From: Brachypterus glaber
Lineage: Eukaryota > Arthropoda > Insecta > Coleoptera > Kateretidae
Direction of reading: 5' to 3'
DNA length: 64,000 bases
Assembly (NCBI GenBank): GCA_958510825.1
Contig: OY294044.1
Span: 97,636,426 to 97,700,425 of the forward strand
Shown here: piece after piece, positions 22,346-33,222 of the stretch
How positions within the stretch are numbered: the first letter of the stretch is position 1
Layout: each line of letters begins with the position of its first letter
Position numbers and translations under genes: made by a program
Notes under the pieces: model-generated
Databases searched by the model: none
Seen by the model: the letters and a program-made list of their open reading frames with translations, nothing else
Told to the model about the DNA's origin: nothing

Positions 22346-23027
22346 AATTTTTTCTATTTTTTGAAAAACACACTGTTTTGCTGTACAAATTGTTTACTTA
22401 TAATGTAAATATAAATTTCGAACCAAGAATAAATTAGGGGCCACGTTTCCTACATGACTTTTGAATTAATAGGTCATTTTGAACAAAAGTTACATTCTCT
22501 TAATAATTAATTAAAAACAAAAGACGATTTAATATAAATTTATAAAAAAATAAAAATCTAAAAACTAAAATAAATTTTAAATTTTTTTAAAAATTAAAAT
22601 ATTTAAAAAATATGTTTATTCTTTTTTAATTTTTTTTATTTTTGTTTTTAATTAATGAAAAAGAAAATGCAATGTTTGTTAAAATTAACCTAGGTATTTA
22701 TTAAAAAGTTATGGAGGTGACAGGACCCTTTATAATGTAATAAGTAAAAAAACTGTACAAGAAAACTGAGTGTTTTCCAAAATCGTTCTAAAAGTGAATA
22801 AAGGTGAACCGTGAAAATACTATTTTCCCGGACTTTTTGTGTATTTCGGAAGTAAAGGCACACAACGATTTTTGCCTCATTAACCTACAAACTTCCGAGT
22901 TTTAGAAAGTCATCGTACTGCCATATTTTACCCATGGGTCACATGTGTGCAACCCACGTTTCACTACCAATTCTCACGTGCCCATTTCGCCCCCTTTATC
23001 TCTATTATTTTTCGGCTTTGTGCCGTT
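22346..23027. other. No gene seen
   Basis: A+T-rich to about 22700, then 300 bp of more even composition (22790-23030) without a supported frame or repeat. Confidence 0.4.
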
Positions 23028-23700
23028 TCACACAGCTTTTATCACTGCCTGAAGTATTAAAAGGGGCATAGTGTTGCTTTCCCGATTAAAATTTTTTAAA
23101 TTTAGAAAAGCCTTGTATTTGTACAAAAATGTTTTTGCGTATTTTTTCGTTTTACGACGTTTTATGTCGATAAAAACCAATTTCAAACAATTGCCGGTCG
23201 TTGGGTAGGTTTTACCGGAAAATTTTGTAAGTACCATAACTTAAGAACACTTTAGACTTAAAATTTTGGGAATGGAAAAGTACAATATTTTTTGAGTAAA
23301 ATATGAAAATTGGTAGATAGGGGGTTTTTAGGTCGTTAAAACTAAGTGATAATAAAAAAATTCTTACTGCACCCCTGCAAGAGTGAGAGGTAATTATGGG
23401 GGTAATTATTTTTAAATGATTTAAACAATTTTGTTAAACTCGTTTATATCTGGGTTTTAGGTCACTGAAATCGAATTTGGCAATACAAATTTAACTCCAT
23501 CCCCGGGTGGTGGGGGTGGTTAATTTTAAATTAAATGTTTACAATATTTTCGTGAAAATTGGTAGTTATATAATAGGGGTTTATGAGGTGCTAAAAATGA
23601 ATTTGTAATAAAAAAAATATATTACTTCACCTTTCGGGAGCAGAAGGTATATTTTTTAACGTTTACAATATTTTCGTGAAAACTTATATACATGATGTAA
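23028..23700 (-). repeat. Reversed copy of the 98-bp array plus conserved block
   Basis: 23060-23280 is the complement of the block at 10300-10550 (TTGCTTTCCC..., TTACGACGTTTTATGTCG, TAACTTAAGAACACTTTAGACTT). It is followed by array units with GAAAATTGGTAG.TA..GGGGTTT, TTTCGTGAAAATTGG and CCCCGGGTGGTGGGGGTGG. The order matches 9702-10560 read backwards, which shows a single dispersed element. The boundaries are not sharp. Confidence 0.7.
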
Positions 23701-25250
23701 CGAAAATGATTGGCTATATGGCATATTTTACTCACCGAAAGAAGAAAAAAGTTCAGATACACATATTGTCTAAAATGGTTCGTCTCTGAGTTATGGTCAA
23801 TTTAAGTTTTTAGTTGAGATACTTTAATACACTCTTGGTAACATATCTTTATCAAGTAGGCCAAGATTCTTTTTGCCCTTGATGTCATGTTTACAGTTAA
23901 ATATCTGACTTAGATATAGATTTTCATTATTTTTTTATTTTTTTTATTTTTATTTAGCCAGCCCACCCTGTATAGGGGTTCTAAGATTTTTGAAACTGAA
24001 TCTGATAAATTTTTTAAATACAATAGTTGATATAGGTACGGCCTTGAGTCTATGTTGTGCACGTTCCTCACATTTTTATAAGTACCTACTACTCCCAAAA
24101 GACTTTTATCAAAATCATTGTTTTTGAAATCTGCTATTTTTTGATTTCCAGTTATTCAACCTTTTAGATAAGCGGACTGGATTGGTATTTTTTGTATAAA
24201 TTACAACTAGGTACAGATATATGTTTTTTTTTTTAATATAACAAAGTGTTTGTTAATTTGATTATCCATAAAGCAAAAAAAAAGGATGCACCCATTGGTT
24301 ATAACTTGTACATTAGGGTGGTCGCGAATGCTACCTACACAAAAATTTGTTGCCCTTTATGGTAATATGAATTATCCAAAATCAATCGAAATACGTTAAG
24401 GCACCGCACAGTGGTCTTAAAGTTTTTAAACTTACCCATTTTCCGAGCTTCTTTTATTTTAAATTTATAAATTACCAGATTTGTAATCTTTAACTTTTAT
24501 CAACTAAAATTGTTGCCTAATTATGAATATTGCTTACGTAAAATTTAAGGTGGATCACAAGTAGTTTAGAGTTCGCACAAAAACCTTAAACCTCAAAAAA
24601 TCCATAATTTTACTAGCTTTTTTTATCCATTTTCTACCCTTGTATCCCCATGGTGTAAAAATGTTAACGGGCCCTAGTCTGAAATTGTAGACCTATACAT
24701 GTATATTAAATAATACATATGAGATTTTAAAATTACAAATATTTTTATTTTTTTTTTTTGCTCTTATATTTTTTTTACTTTTTTTAGTTTTTATTAACTT
24801 GAATTTCTAGTTTGTTAGTTTGTTACTATGTTTGTTAGTTAGTTTTTTTGTTAAGCAGGACACCTTAGGTTAATGATAGAAAGCTAAAATTTGGTATAGT
24901 TATTTATCTTCGAAGACAATACTATATAATTAATAAACAAATATCGGGACTAGGACTTTATTAATTGTATAATCAAAGGACACTAATATAATTTGATATA
25001 TAATAAAATAAAATATTCAATCCTTACCAATATGTTTGTGTAAATTTTGTACTGAATGCTTTTGCACTCACTAGAGCTAAATATAATATTTAAAAAAATG
25101 ACCCCACCCCCTAGGGGCAATTTAAATATTTATAAAGAGTCGTTTAAAAATATATTCTATTTTTTTATACCTAAACTGGATTCTCGTTAAGCTCTTATAT
25201 CACTTTCAGATTTCTAGTTTATATACATTAAAATGTATAATGTATAATTA
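23701..25250. other. No gene seen
   Basis: Contains a TTAGGGTGG start-like motif at 24313, resembling 45134, and a TTAGTTTG-rich tract at 24805-24850. No frame with a recognisable product. Probably old repeats. Confidence 0.4.
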
Positions 25251-25538
25251 TATACCGGGTAACACAAGAAGTATTGCCTACGAATTATCTCCGTAACTAT
25301 GAAAGATAATTTTTTGAAATATATATGAACCGTAAATACCCCCATTTTAGCATCGTCATTATAAAAAATATCACTTCCGGTCTAAGCAGAAAATGGCGGT
25401 ATTTTAAAGTGTTTTTTTTTTTAATTCATCAACTTTAACGCTAGTTTGTGCTAAATTTTTAAATGGAACGAACTATTTTTGATTTTGCTAAAAACATACA
25501 AACACTCTAATAGGATTGGCCCTTTTGGGGGAAAATTA

Positions 25539-25581
25539 CCATATTCCGTTGGGAGCTATATTGAATCCCAACGAAATATGG
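25539..25581. repeat. Hairpin, 16-bp arms
   Basis: CCATATTCCGTTGGGA and TCCCAACGAAATATGG with an 11-nt loop and one mismatch. It lies in a stretch (25251-25660) that begins TACCGGGTAACAC and may be a decayed element. Confidence 0.75.
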
Positions 25582-25893
25582 CAATTATATATAATCTAGT
25601 ATATATGGACTGGTAAATCGATTGATTTGTCTACCATGGGGCACCGTGTATAGATACGTACAATATAATGGAAAGGCGTCTTATAAAATAGTAAATATTT
25701 TGAAAAAAAATATATGTTAGCTTTGCTTTTCCACACATGTGTAATATTATTTCACACGCGTGTGCAATATGATACTTTCTTGCTGTCCAAATTGTATGAA
25801 TATTCGTTTTCCAGGGGTTAAATAAGAAAAAAACTGGTTTTAGATGTGGAGCTTTACCGCCAAAAAATAATTCTGTAGAATTTGTTTTTTATT

Positions 25894-26023
25894 AAGGACA
25901 GAAATTTTTAATTTTAAACAAAATTATAAAAATATTAATTTATTATTCCATCAATCAATTTTCTAATCATCGTACAGAGTGATATTGGTAGATGATTAGA
26001 AAATAGATTCATGGAATAATAAA
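25894..26023. mobile_element. Penelope/retrozyme-type element, hammerhead core deleted
   Basis: 130-bp copy flanked by a perfect 12-bp direct repeat TTGTTTTTTATT (25882-25893 and 26024-26035). It starts AAGGACAGAAATTTTTAATT, carries ATTCCATCAATC and the inverted counterpart, and keeps only half of the ribozyme stem I (GATATTGGTAG). The CTGAAGA...GAAA core is gone. Same family as 41906-42425 and 59916-60070. Confidence 0.8.
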
Positions 26024-26654
26024 TTGTTTTTTATTGTTTCTTAAATAAAATTGAACTGGGTATAGTTTATACTTACATATAAGTGTTAATTTGGTTCAAA
26101 ACATAATAGAAAATATATTCAGAAACACATTTTTGTAGAAGATTTAAAAATAAAAGCTTTTAATTTGCTTTTATTTTATATTGGAGGTTATGTTTTATGT
26201 CCTTCAAAGCTTGGTAGTATAAAAAAAGAATTTTCGTTTTATTACGTAACATGCTATTTCTTTTATTGGCACTACTTAACACAGCTTGAGAAACCAACAA
26301 CACAAATTAACCCTGAATTTAGGCATTTACCCTTCTGAAATACAAATAAATTGTTAGTCTCTAAATAGATTGCTTCTTTTTATTTGTTTCCTATAAAAAC
26401 ACTAACCATTGTTTTTTGCCTTTTTAACATATGGAAAGGTTTATAAGTATGTTCGTAGACATTAAAGTGTAACATTTTTTTTTACTAGGACTTTTAATTA
26501 ACTTTTTATTTCAGGTGATACGCATATACCGGGTGTCCCAGCTAACAAAGGTCAATCGTTTTTGAGCATTAGTATCCAAGCCATAGAAATTAAGTTAATT
26601 TAGACTAGGCTGAGCCAAAAAAATTATCAGAACCCCAATTTTGGGGGTCTAGGG

Positions 26655-27270
26655 CGCCGGACTGTACAGCCAAAAAATTATCGCGAAGACCATTACCGCG
26701 CATATCCTTTACCGCGAAGGCCATTAGCGCGCAGTCCATTACTGCGAACGGTCTTACAGCCTATGACTTTTACAGCAAAAATCATTTACCGCGTCATTTT
26801 TTATATATTATTTTTATTTTATGTAAGGGGTTTTCCGTAGGATTTATGGCAGTTTAGTTTGGTTAGTTTAGTATAAATCGCTGATTAATAATAAGTTTAG
26901 TAAGAATCGTCATGTCGATCGAAATAATAAAAAGTGCTAGAGGCAAAGACCTCGCTGTATATAAACATTTCATATACAGGAAGAAAAAAACTGTTAAAAA
27001 TAAAAAAATTGGAATTGCGTAAATTCGTGCTTTATGCATACTTCAGCAGCTATATCATGTAGAACTGTTTGATTGTTTTCTGCAAATTATTTTATTTTTT
27101 TTTTGCTTAATCTTTTTTCTGCAAAAAAATTAAAATAATAATGGTTTTCGCGGTAATGGTTTTCGCGGTAAAGTGCATGCGAGGTTTTGACCCCGTCAGG
27201 GTAATTTTCTTCGCGGTAATGGCTTTTGAGGTAAAGTCTATGCGCGGTTAAATCTATGCGCGGTAAAGTA
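26655..27270 (+). mobile_element. FLYWCH-bearing (Mutator-like?) element, copy A
   Basis: Left subterminal cluster of ATTACCGCG/TTACCGCGAAGG motifs (26688-26760), a FLYWCH-coding scrap (26912-27013) and a right cluster of the complementary motif CGCGGTAATGG/CGCGGTAAAG (27140-27262). The inverted clusters look like long, internally repetitive ends. It sits between two direct copies of GGGTGTCCCAGCT (26531 and 27278), so it probably inserted into another repeat. No transposase is left. Confidence 0.6.
26912..27013 (+). pseudogene. FLYWCH zinc finger, N-terminal half (copy A)
   Basis: Reads MSIEIIKSARGKDLAVYKHF, then IYRKKKTV and a stop soon after. FLYWCH domains typically begin S.RGK..L...GY.Y...K. 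The second half with W.C, C and H.H is deleted here; compare the fuller copy B at 27668. The closeness to an ATG and the element ends suggest that the transposon protein began here. Confidence 0.5.
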
Positions 27271-27513
27271 TATACAGGGTGTCCCAGCTTTCTGTCAAAG
27301 TAAGATATTGACTATTCAGAAACGTCATATAATTTTTAAACATATTTTTGCAAAATTTACTGTAAATACTGGGCTTAAAATTATGGTTTATTATTAAAAA
27401 TAATTTAAAAATTGTAAATAATTTTCATACATTATTTATTATTTATTTATTTTTCATGGGATTAATGGTAGTTTGGTTTGGTTATTTTAGTTTGTATTTT
27501 TATTGACGTTTAC

Positions 27514-27516
<3 letters not shown>

Positions 27517-27568
<52 letters not shown>
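27517..27568. repeat. (TA)n microsatellite
   Basis: About 52 bp of uninterrupted TA. A seeming frame of IY repeats over it is an artefact. In copy C the same place holds a non-AT sequence, so the TA tract grew in copy B. Confidence 0.95.
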
Positions 27569-27570
<2 letters not shown>

Positions 27571-27667
27571 GTGTTTGGGTTTTTTATGTGTGTTCTTTTT
27601 TAATTTATATGGATTGATTTGGTTTGGATCGCTGATTAAGAATCAGTTTAGTACGAATCGTCACGTC

Positions 27668-27862
27668 GATCGAAATAATGAAAAGTGCTAGAGGCAAAGA
27701 CTTCGCTGTATATAAACATTTCATACACAGGAAAGAAAAGACTGTTAAAAAAATTGGAAGTGCGTAAATTAAGACGTCTTTGCTGCAAGGGGCGTTTCCA
27801 CACTTCGAACGGAAATGTTTTAAAAGAAACTAGTCATGGCCACAAACCGCACCAAGCAGCTA
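27668..27862 (+). pseudogene. FLYWCH-type zinc finger remnant, frameshifted (copy B)
   Basis: One frame reads MKSARGKDFAVYKHFIHRKE then KTVKK. A second gives W-K-C-V-N over TGGAAGTGCGTAAAT near 27757. A third gives RRLCCKGRFHTSNGNVLKET, then SHGHKPH. Put in order this is the FLYWCH scheme: an N-terminal RGK..L.Y..F, W.C, a second C after about 10 residues, then H.H. It binds zinc through C2H2. In animals FLYWCH domains are known from DNA-binding proteins and from Mutator-like transposons, which fits the repeated, terminally structured context. At least two frameshifts make it dead. I infer the superfamily from the domain only. Confidence 0.6.
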
Positions 27863-28009
27863 TATCATTTAGAACTGTTTAATTATTTTCTGCAAAATAT
27901 TTAATCTTTTTTTATTAATTCTTTTTTTCTGCAAAAAAAAATAAAATTATTATGCGCGGCAATGGTTTTCGCAGTAAAGAATAGAAGAATAATCCTACAT
28001 TGAATATAT

Positions 28010-28468
28010 TAGTAATTAATTTTTCGTCCTTGATCCTTGAAATTTCACTTTCTAATTAATTTTTCTCGAAAACGGTTAATTCTACGGTATTAGAACAGGA
28101 GTACCTTTTTTATGTATTTTTACCTGAGGAATCATGTTCCAAAAATACAATCACAAAAAAAAATACACTGAAAAAAGTTTTGGACAAAAAACTAATAAGG
28201 CCCCCCAGTTTCGCACACCCTTGTTTAAAATAAGTACATTAAGCATACGAAGATGGGCCTTATTAAGGTTATTTTACATTTAAACCCTCCTTGCTGTACC
28301 TCAAAGCGTTTCTATTAAATAAATACCGAATTTTTTAGCCAATTTCAAAGGGGCTTAGCTCCCTTACGACGCATTTTTAGACATACGTTATAGGAACTTT
28401 TTTTCATATTTTCCAATGTAGAATCACCCCTTAAAATTAATGACATAATTTACTGGACATCCTGTATA
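28010..28468 (-). mobile_element. Family-1 foldback element, single arm
   Basis: Reverse-sense family-1 blocks: TTTCTCGAAAACGGTTAATT, CAGGAGTACCTTTTTTATG, GACAAAAAACTAATAAGGCC, CAAAGGGGCTTAGCTCCCTTACGACGC, TTATAGGAACTTTTT, and an end CATCCTGTA at 28458. It sits between FLYWCH-element copies B and C, apparently inserted there. Confidence 0.75.
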
Positions 28469-28469
28469 C

Positions 28470-29335
28470 AGTGAAGTTTTTGCCTCTAGCACTTTTCATT
28501 ATTTCGACCGAAATCACGATTTCGTACTAAACTATTATTAATCAGCGATGTATACAAATCGATCAATATAAATTTAAAAAAAAACACACAAACATAAAAA
28601 AACCCAAACACAGATGGGTATGGGTATATTTCCTTCCTTACCTTCCACTTTATCAATAAAAATACAAACCAAAACCAAAACTAACCAAACCAAACTGACA
28701 TCAACCCCATGGAACAACCCTTACATAAATTAAAAATAATGTATAAAAAATGGCGCGGTAAACGATTTTCGCTGTAAAAGTCATAAGCACTGTAAATGCA
28801 AACATGGTAATTTTACAGCAAATAAAGTAGGTCATATGTTGACAGCAAAGAAAGTGGTAAATTTAAATCACTACTGTAAATTCACAGTTATCTGTAAAAA
28901 TATGAATTTTTACCTGTGATTTCACAGTAATTTAAGCAGCGAATTTAATGAGTATTTCAGTCAGTATTACTGGCTCTTGTAATTTTCGGGACTATCTGTA
29001 AAAGTACCGGGTTTTTGGAACAGATGCATGAATTTTAATGCAAAATTATTGTACCGACAGGAAAAGAGCTGAGATTTTACTAAACCCAGTAAAATTGAGG
29101 TTAATTGAATAAATATTGTAAATTCACATTTTGACATTGTAAATTTGCTTTAATTATCACAGTTAAAACTACTGTAAGATTGACGGACAAATTTAGAGTG
29201 AGCGGTAAAGACCGTTCGCGGTAATGGATTGGGCGGTAATGGCCTTCGTGGTAAAGGACATGCACGGTAATGGCATGTCGGGGTTATGGCGATCGCGGTC
29301 ATGGACTGAGCGCTAATAGTGTTCGCTTGGTTTGG
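28470..29335 (-). mobile_element. FLYWCH-bearing element, copy C, split by a MITE
   Basis: The minus-strand order is: CGCGGTAATGG-type terminal cluster (29205-29330), then a 413-bp MITE (28788-29200), then TGACTTTTACAGCGAAAATC, the leader shared with copy B, and the first part of the FLYWCH frame (AAGTGCTAGAGGCAAAAACTTC at 28476-28498), where it is cut off. Removing the MITE restores the order seen in copy A. Confidence 0.6.
28788..29200. mobile_element. MITE inserted in copy C, 413 bp
   Basis: Ends CACTGTAAA (28788) and TTTAGAGTG (29192-29200). An internal palindrome, CTGTAAATTCACAG..ATCTGTAAAAAT / ATTTTTACCTGTGATTTCACAG, lies at 28874-28932. CTGTAAA/TTTACAG motifs repeat throughout. The position is defined by comparison with copy A, which lacks it. 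Confidence 0.65.
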
Positions 29336-29339
29336 ACTT

Positions 29340-30055
29340 AAAAAAAAAACATGTAATTTGACCACTAAAGTTAAAAAAAAAATCAGTTTCATTCTTTCAT
29401 CTTTCTATCTAATGGGATAGTGTTACACATCAACTGATCTGCATTGGGTTTTTCATTAAAATATTACCAATACATTATTTTAAGCTACATTTTTTGAATA
29501 CACTAAGATGACAAGTACAATTTTTGGTTTGCGGATTACTGCATAAAACCAGGATCTTCGTTTAAAAACCCGTGCTCTTCATTCAAGGACATTTGGTTCA
29601 AAGTAATGCTATTCTTGAAACAAGAGAATATGGCTTTAAACATATTGAAAGACACGTGTCCTTGGTTCAAGAAATCCTTTTTTTTTTTCGTGGAGCTATC
29701 GTATACGAATAAGTATAGCTTTTTATATGTAAAGCTGCGAATAGTATAGAAATAAAAGAAATTACCATATCTTTTCCGTATCTATATGTATATTAGGAAA
29801 AGACAATCAGATACCTAGAGAGAAAAATCATTATGTCGAGCACCTATAAATGTTAATAAACGCTATGTAGAGGAAAATTTGAAAATTTCCATCTAAACGA
29901 ATTTGCAGAAAAGCATTTTAATTAAACTGCAACAAAATATATTTTTTTTTTAATAAAAGAAATGTTGATTGCTTGTTAGACTTGCAGAATTTGCAATGCA
30001 AAGTTGGGCTTAAGACTAAGGCCCTAAGTACCTATCTAATTTATTATTTATACAG
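29340..30055. other. No gene seen
   Basis: A weak inverted pair (CAAGGACATTTGGTTCAA / TCCTTGGTTCAAG) lies at 29584-29670; otherwise nothing supported. Confidence 0.4.
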
Positions 30056-30775
30056 AGCGGTCCAAAAGTCACCCCCCCTCTTAACTTTTGAACCAGTTGA
30101 GATATAGACTTCAAATTTGGAACTTTTAAATAAGACAACTTAAACTATCTTTTAGCATATATTTAATACTTTCAGCTCTTAAAATATGGGCAGGGGGGCA
30201 TGGGGCACATTTTTTTAAATGGAAAGGGGGGTCGTGTAATACATCATTTTAAAGCTTATAAAATTCTCCATTTAACTCCATATTTTTAAATTAAAAAAAA
30301 AATTGGGTTTAAAATGGGGTTGAAAATGGGTATTAATGTCGAAATTCCTCTAAAAAAAAAAAGAAATAATTTTTTAAAAATGCCTAATTTCATCATAAAT
30401 AAATGTTAATTATACTTTTAAACTAATTTTAGTTGACATAAATAAAAAGTTATAAAAAAAAACTTAAAAAATCGAATGTTTTAGCACAAAAAATTGAAAA
30501 ATTAAAACCTTAAAAAACATTTTTAAAAAATTTAAAAATGTTAGTTTAAATAAAGAATTTTATAAGCTTTAAAATGATGTATCACACGACCCCCTATTCC
30601 ATTAAATAAAATGTCCCCCATGCCCCCCTGTCTACATTTTAAGAGCTGAAAATATCAAATATATGCTAAAAGATAGTTTAAGTTGTCTTATTTACGAGTT
30701 CTAAATTTAAAGTCGATATCTCAACTCGTTTGGACTTTTTCAAAAGTTAAAAGGGGGGGGGGTGACTTTTGGACT
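30056..30775. mobile_element. Family-2 foldback element, best copy
   Basis: Ends GAGCGGTCCAAAAGTCACCC (30055-30074) and GGGGTGACTTTTGGAC (30759-30774). Paired blocks: TCTTAACTTTTGAAC, GAGATATAGACTTCAAATTTGG, AAACTATCTTTTAGCATATAT, GTGTAATACATCATTTTAAAGCTTATAAAATTCT and their complements. The A/T-rich centre is about 300 bp. No coding. Confidence 0.85.
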
Positions 30776-30839
30776 TTATATATATTTTAGAATGCAATTT
30801 TTGCAGAAAAAAAAAGATTTTTCGAGCTTTTTTACAATA

Positions 30840-31020
30840 TCATGGTCACTCCTTTTTTTATGCTTCTGGTTAAAGTAACTACATGAATATTCCATTGCTA
30901 TAACACAAAGGGTTCCTGATTTATTAATTAAAACTCCCTTAGGAGTCAGTTTTGTACATATATTTATAAAAACTTTTTTTCAAATTTTTGAAAGGGCCTA
31001 GCTTCCTTACGACTCAGTTG
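30840..31020 (-). mobile_element. Family-1 fragment
   Basis: Short stretch with CTGGTTAAAGTAACTACATG, CACAAAGGGTTCCTGA, GAAAGGGCCTAGCTTCCTTACGACTC. Another bit, TTTATAGGAACTTTTTTTCATATTTT with CCCTTAAAA, lies at 31632-31680, just outside the next palindrome. The palindrome may therefore have inserted into a family-1 arm. Confidence 0.55.
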
Positions 31021-31039
31021 TGTACATACAGGTTTATTT

Positions 31040-31612
31040 TTTTTAATGGTACACCCACCGTAACTTTTGAACCGGATATGATATAAACTTTATAATTGGT
31101 ATATGCATATCACACAACAAGAACTATCATTTGCTATATTTTTCAATTTTGTATTGGGTAAGCCTTCGCTAGGGGGGCAGTGGTGGACAATATTTTAAAT
31201 GACACCCTAGGTTTTGTGATACGTCATTTTAAAATTCTCTATTTAACCATGGTGTATTATCATGTTAGGACTAATTATTTATCATTTTCATGTAAGTTTT
31301 TTAATATTTATGCAAAAAATATTAAAAATTTAAATAATTTTGAAGAAAAAAAATCTTCAAAAAATATATTAAAAAATTAATAGTTACACAGTTAAATAGA
31401 GAATTTTAAGCTCTTTAAAATTGCCTAGGGTGCCTATCACAAGACCTAGGCTGCCATTTGAAATGTTGTTCACCATTGACCCCCTGGCGCCACCTTACCG
31501 AATAAAAAATTGAAAAATATGGCAAATTATAATTTTTATTGTGTGATTTACACATTCTAATTTTAAAGTTTATATCTCATTTCGTTCAAAAGTTACGGGG
31601 TGTGTACCATTT
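31040..31612. mobile_element. Foldback element related to family 2
   Basis: The ends CACCCACCGTAACTTTTGAACCGG and TCAAAAGTTACGGGGTGTG are complementary. Internal pairs include GATATAAACTTTATAATTGG, CACCCTAGGTTTTGTGATACG and AAATTCTCTATTTAAC. It keeps the family-2 layout, but with CACCCTAGG in place of the CCCC-rich box. Inserted in family-1 sequence (see flanks). Confidence 0.75.
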
Positions 31613-31719
31613 AAAAGAATAACCCTGTATATTTATAGGAACTTTTTTTCATATTTTTTAATGCAGAAACCCCTTAAAAGAAGTGCAGCTATTTCAAAAT
31701 AATTCTGTAGGTATCTTTG

Positions 31720-32370
31720 ATTATGTAGCACGTTCCAATTTGACATAATTATAATACTAGAGCAAGTCCCAAATGCGATCATACAACACAGGCATGGTTA
31801 ATAACGAAGAAGGGCTCAGGGGAGGTGCTTATCTCCACCATAACTGGCTCTGCAGAGATATGCTCTATGTCTACATTGACCTGTTACCTTTCTCATTCTA
31901 ATTCTGCTGACGATGTCTAAGATCTGATAAATATTCCCTTGTTCTATTAAAAATCACCGTATTTCTATAAATGATAAAATTAAACTGGCCCTGATTAAAA
32001 ATGACAAAAAGGCAAAAATAATTAAAGAAAAAATCCCGTTGCGGTGACCTTTAAATTTAGTACTCTGTTGTTAGCTACGAAACTTATATTCAAAAATTAG
32101 TTGATCCTTTTTTGCGATAAAAAAAACGTTTCGCCCGATAGATTATTTGATTGTTGGTTTTAAATCGATACTTAAATTATGCATAAAATGCTTGAATATT
32201 TTGACTGCGGCGCGTTTTATTCATATTAAATCTTTGAAAAAAAAAAAGAAAATATACTTTAAACCATTTGCAATTTTGGTGGATGCGCATTTTTGTGTTT
32301 GTCTAGTGGGAAAAAGCTTAAAATAACCCCTGCTATGGATGCTAGTCATAAACTGATGCGCATCAAAGAT
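31720..32370. other. No gene seen
   Basis: Includes 120 bp of more balanced composition at 31780-31900 that could be unique sequence or the remnant of an exon; I recognise no product. Confidence 0.4.
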
Positions 32371-32474
32371 CTCTAAATTCTAAAAATGTATTTTTCTCAC
32401 TACCAACTAGGTAAGTTGACATTACTTAATCAAAAAGTGGTCAGTAACGAGCACACAAACAAAACCGTAACTAA

Positions 32475-33222
32475 AGACAGAAAAAGTCCAAACGATTTGC
32501 CGCACGAGGACACCAAGTGTGCTTACATTTACCGCAGGGGGACATCTAGACACATGTGTCTTGCAATACTAAAATTTCTAATTTTATAAAGTGATTCCAT
32601 AAAAAAATTATTTCTTGAATTGTCACACATATAAATGTCAAAAATATTATTAATAAATAGTTATTTGCGCTCCTAGTAGAGGTAAGTAAATTTTTCTGTG
32701 TGAGGTCGAAGAGGAGCTGAGGTCCATAAACATGACCGAAGACAGAAAAAAAACTTACCTACGAATATCGCATTACGTTTTTTTCAGTACCAAGGAGTTA
32801 AAATTATATTTTATTAATAATATTTTTGACATTTATATGTGTGAAATTTCAAAAAATAATTTTTTTATGGAATCACTCTATAAAATTAAGAATAGTAGTC
32901 TTATGTCTAGGTGTCCCCTTAGGTAAGTGTCGGACACTTCGTGTCCTTTAGCAGTAAATGATTTTTTCTGTCTAGTTACGGTTTGGACTTTTATATCTAT
33001 CATTACTAAGTGTGCTTGATATAGTACTTTGCATTACTATAGGCTTTTTGTCGGTAGGCGGTAGGGAGAAAATAAGATTTTAACTCCTTGGTAGTGAGAA
33101 AAACGTAATGCGCTACTCCTTGCTAAGTTTTTTCTGTCTTCGGTCGTGTTTATAGACCTCAGCTCCCGCTCAAACAGAAAAATTTACTTACCTCTACTAA
33201 AAGCGCAAATAACTATTTCATT
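32475..33222. repeat. Two interleaved inverted repeats (A-B-A'-B')
   Basis: A (32475-32640) pairs with A' (32803-33000): CTAAAGACAGAAAAAGTCC, AGGACACCAAGTGTGC, AAGTGATTCCATAAAAAAATTATTT, ACACATATAAATGTC. B (32651-32800) pairs with B' (33082-33222): AATAGTTATTTGCGCTCCTAGTAGAGG, TTTTTCTGTGTGAG, GACCGAAGACAGAAAAAAAACTTA, CCAAGGAGTTAAAAT. Since A' lies between B and B', the two hairpins cannot both form as simple nested stems; folded RNA would be a pseudoknot. It may come from two overlapping foldback elements of one family, since A and B share the GACAGAAAAA motif. Confidence 0.75.

Larger units (their letters stand above)
27425..27990 (+). mobile_element. FLYWCH-bearing element, copy B
   Basis: The leader (GGGATTAATGGTAGTTTGGTTTGG..., an AT microsatellite, CTGTGTTTGGGTTTTTTATGTG) matches copy C reversed. 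It is followed by the FLYWCH remnant and by a right end with GCGCGGCAATGGTTTTCGC (27954-27974). Copy A lacks the microsatellite part of the leader. Confidence 0.6.

Noticed and set aside
27503..27691. Frame with IYIYIY repeats
   Set aside because: Translation of the (TA)n microsatellite.
31780..31900. Possible host exon
   Set aside because: Balanced composition only; no splice signals or protein match that I could defend.
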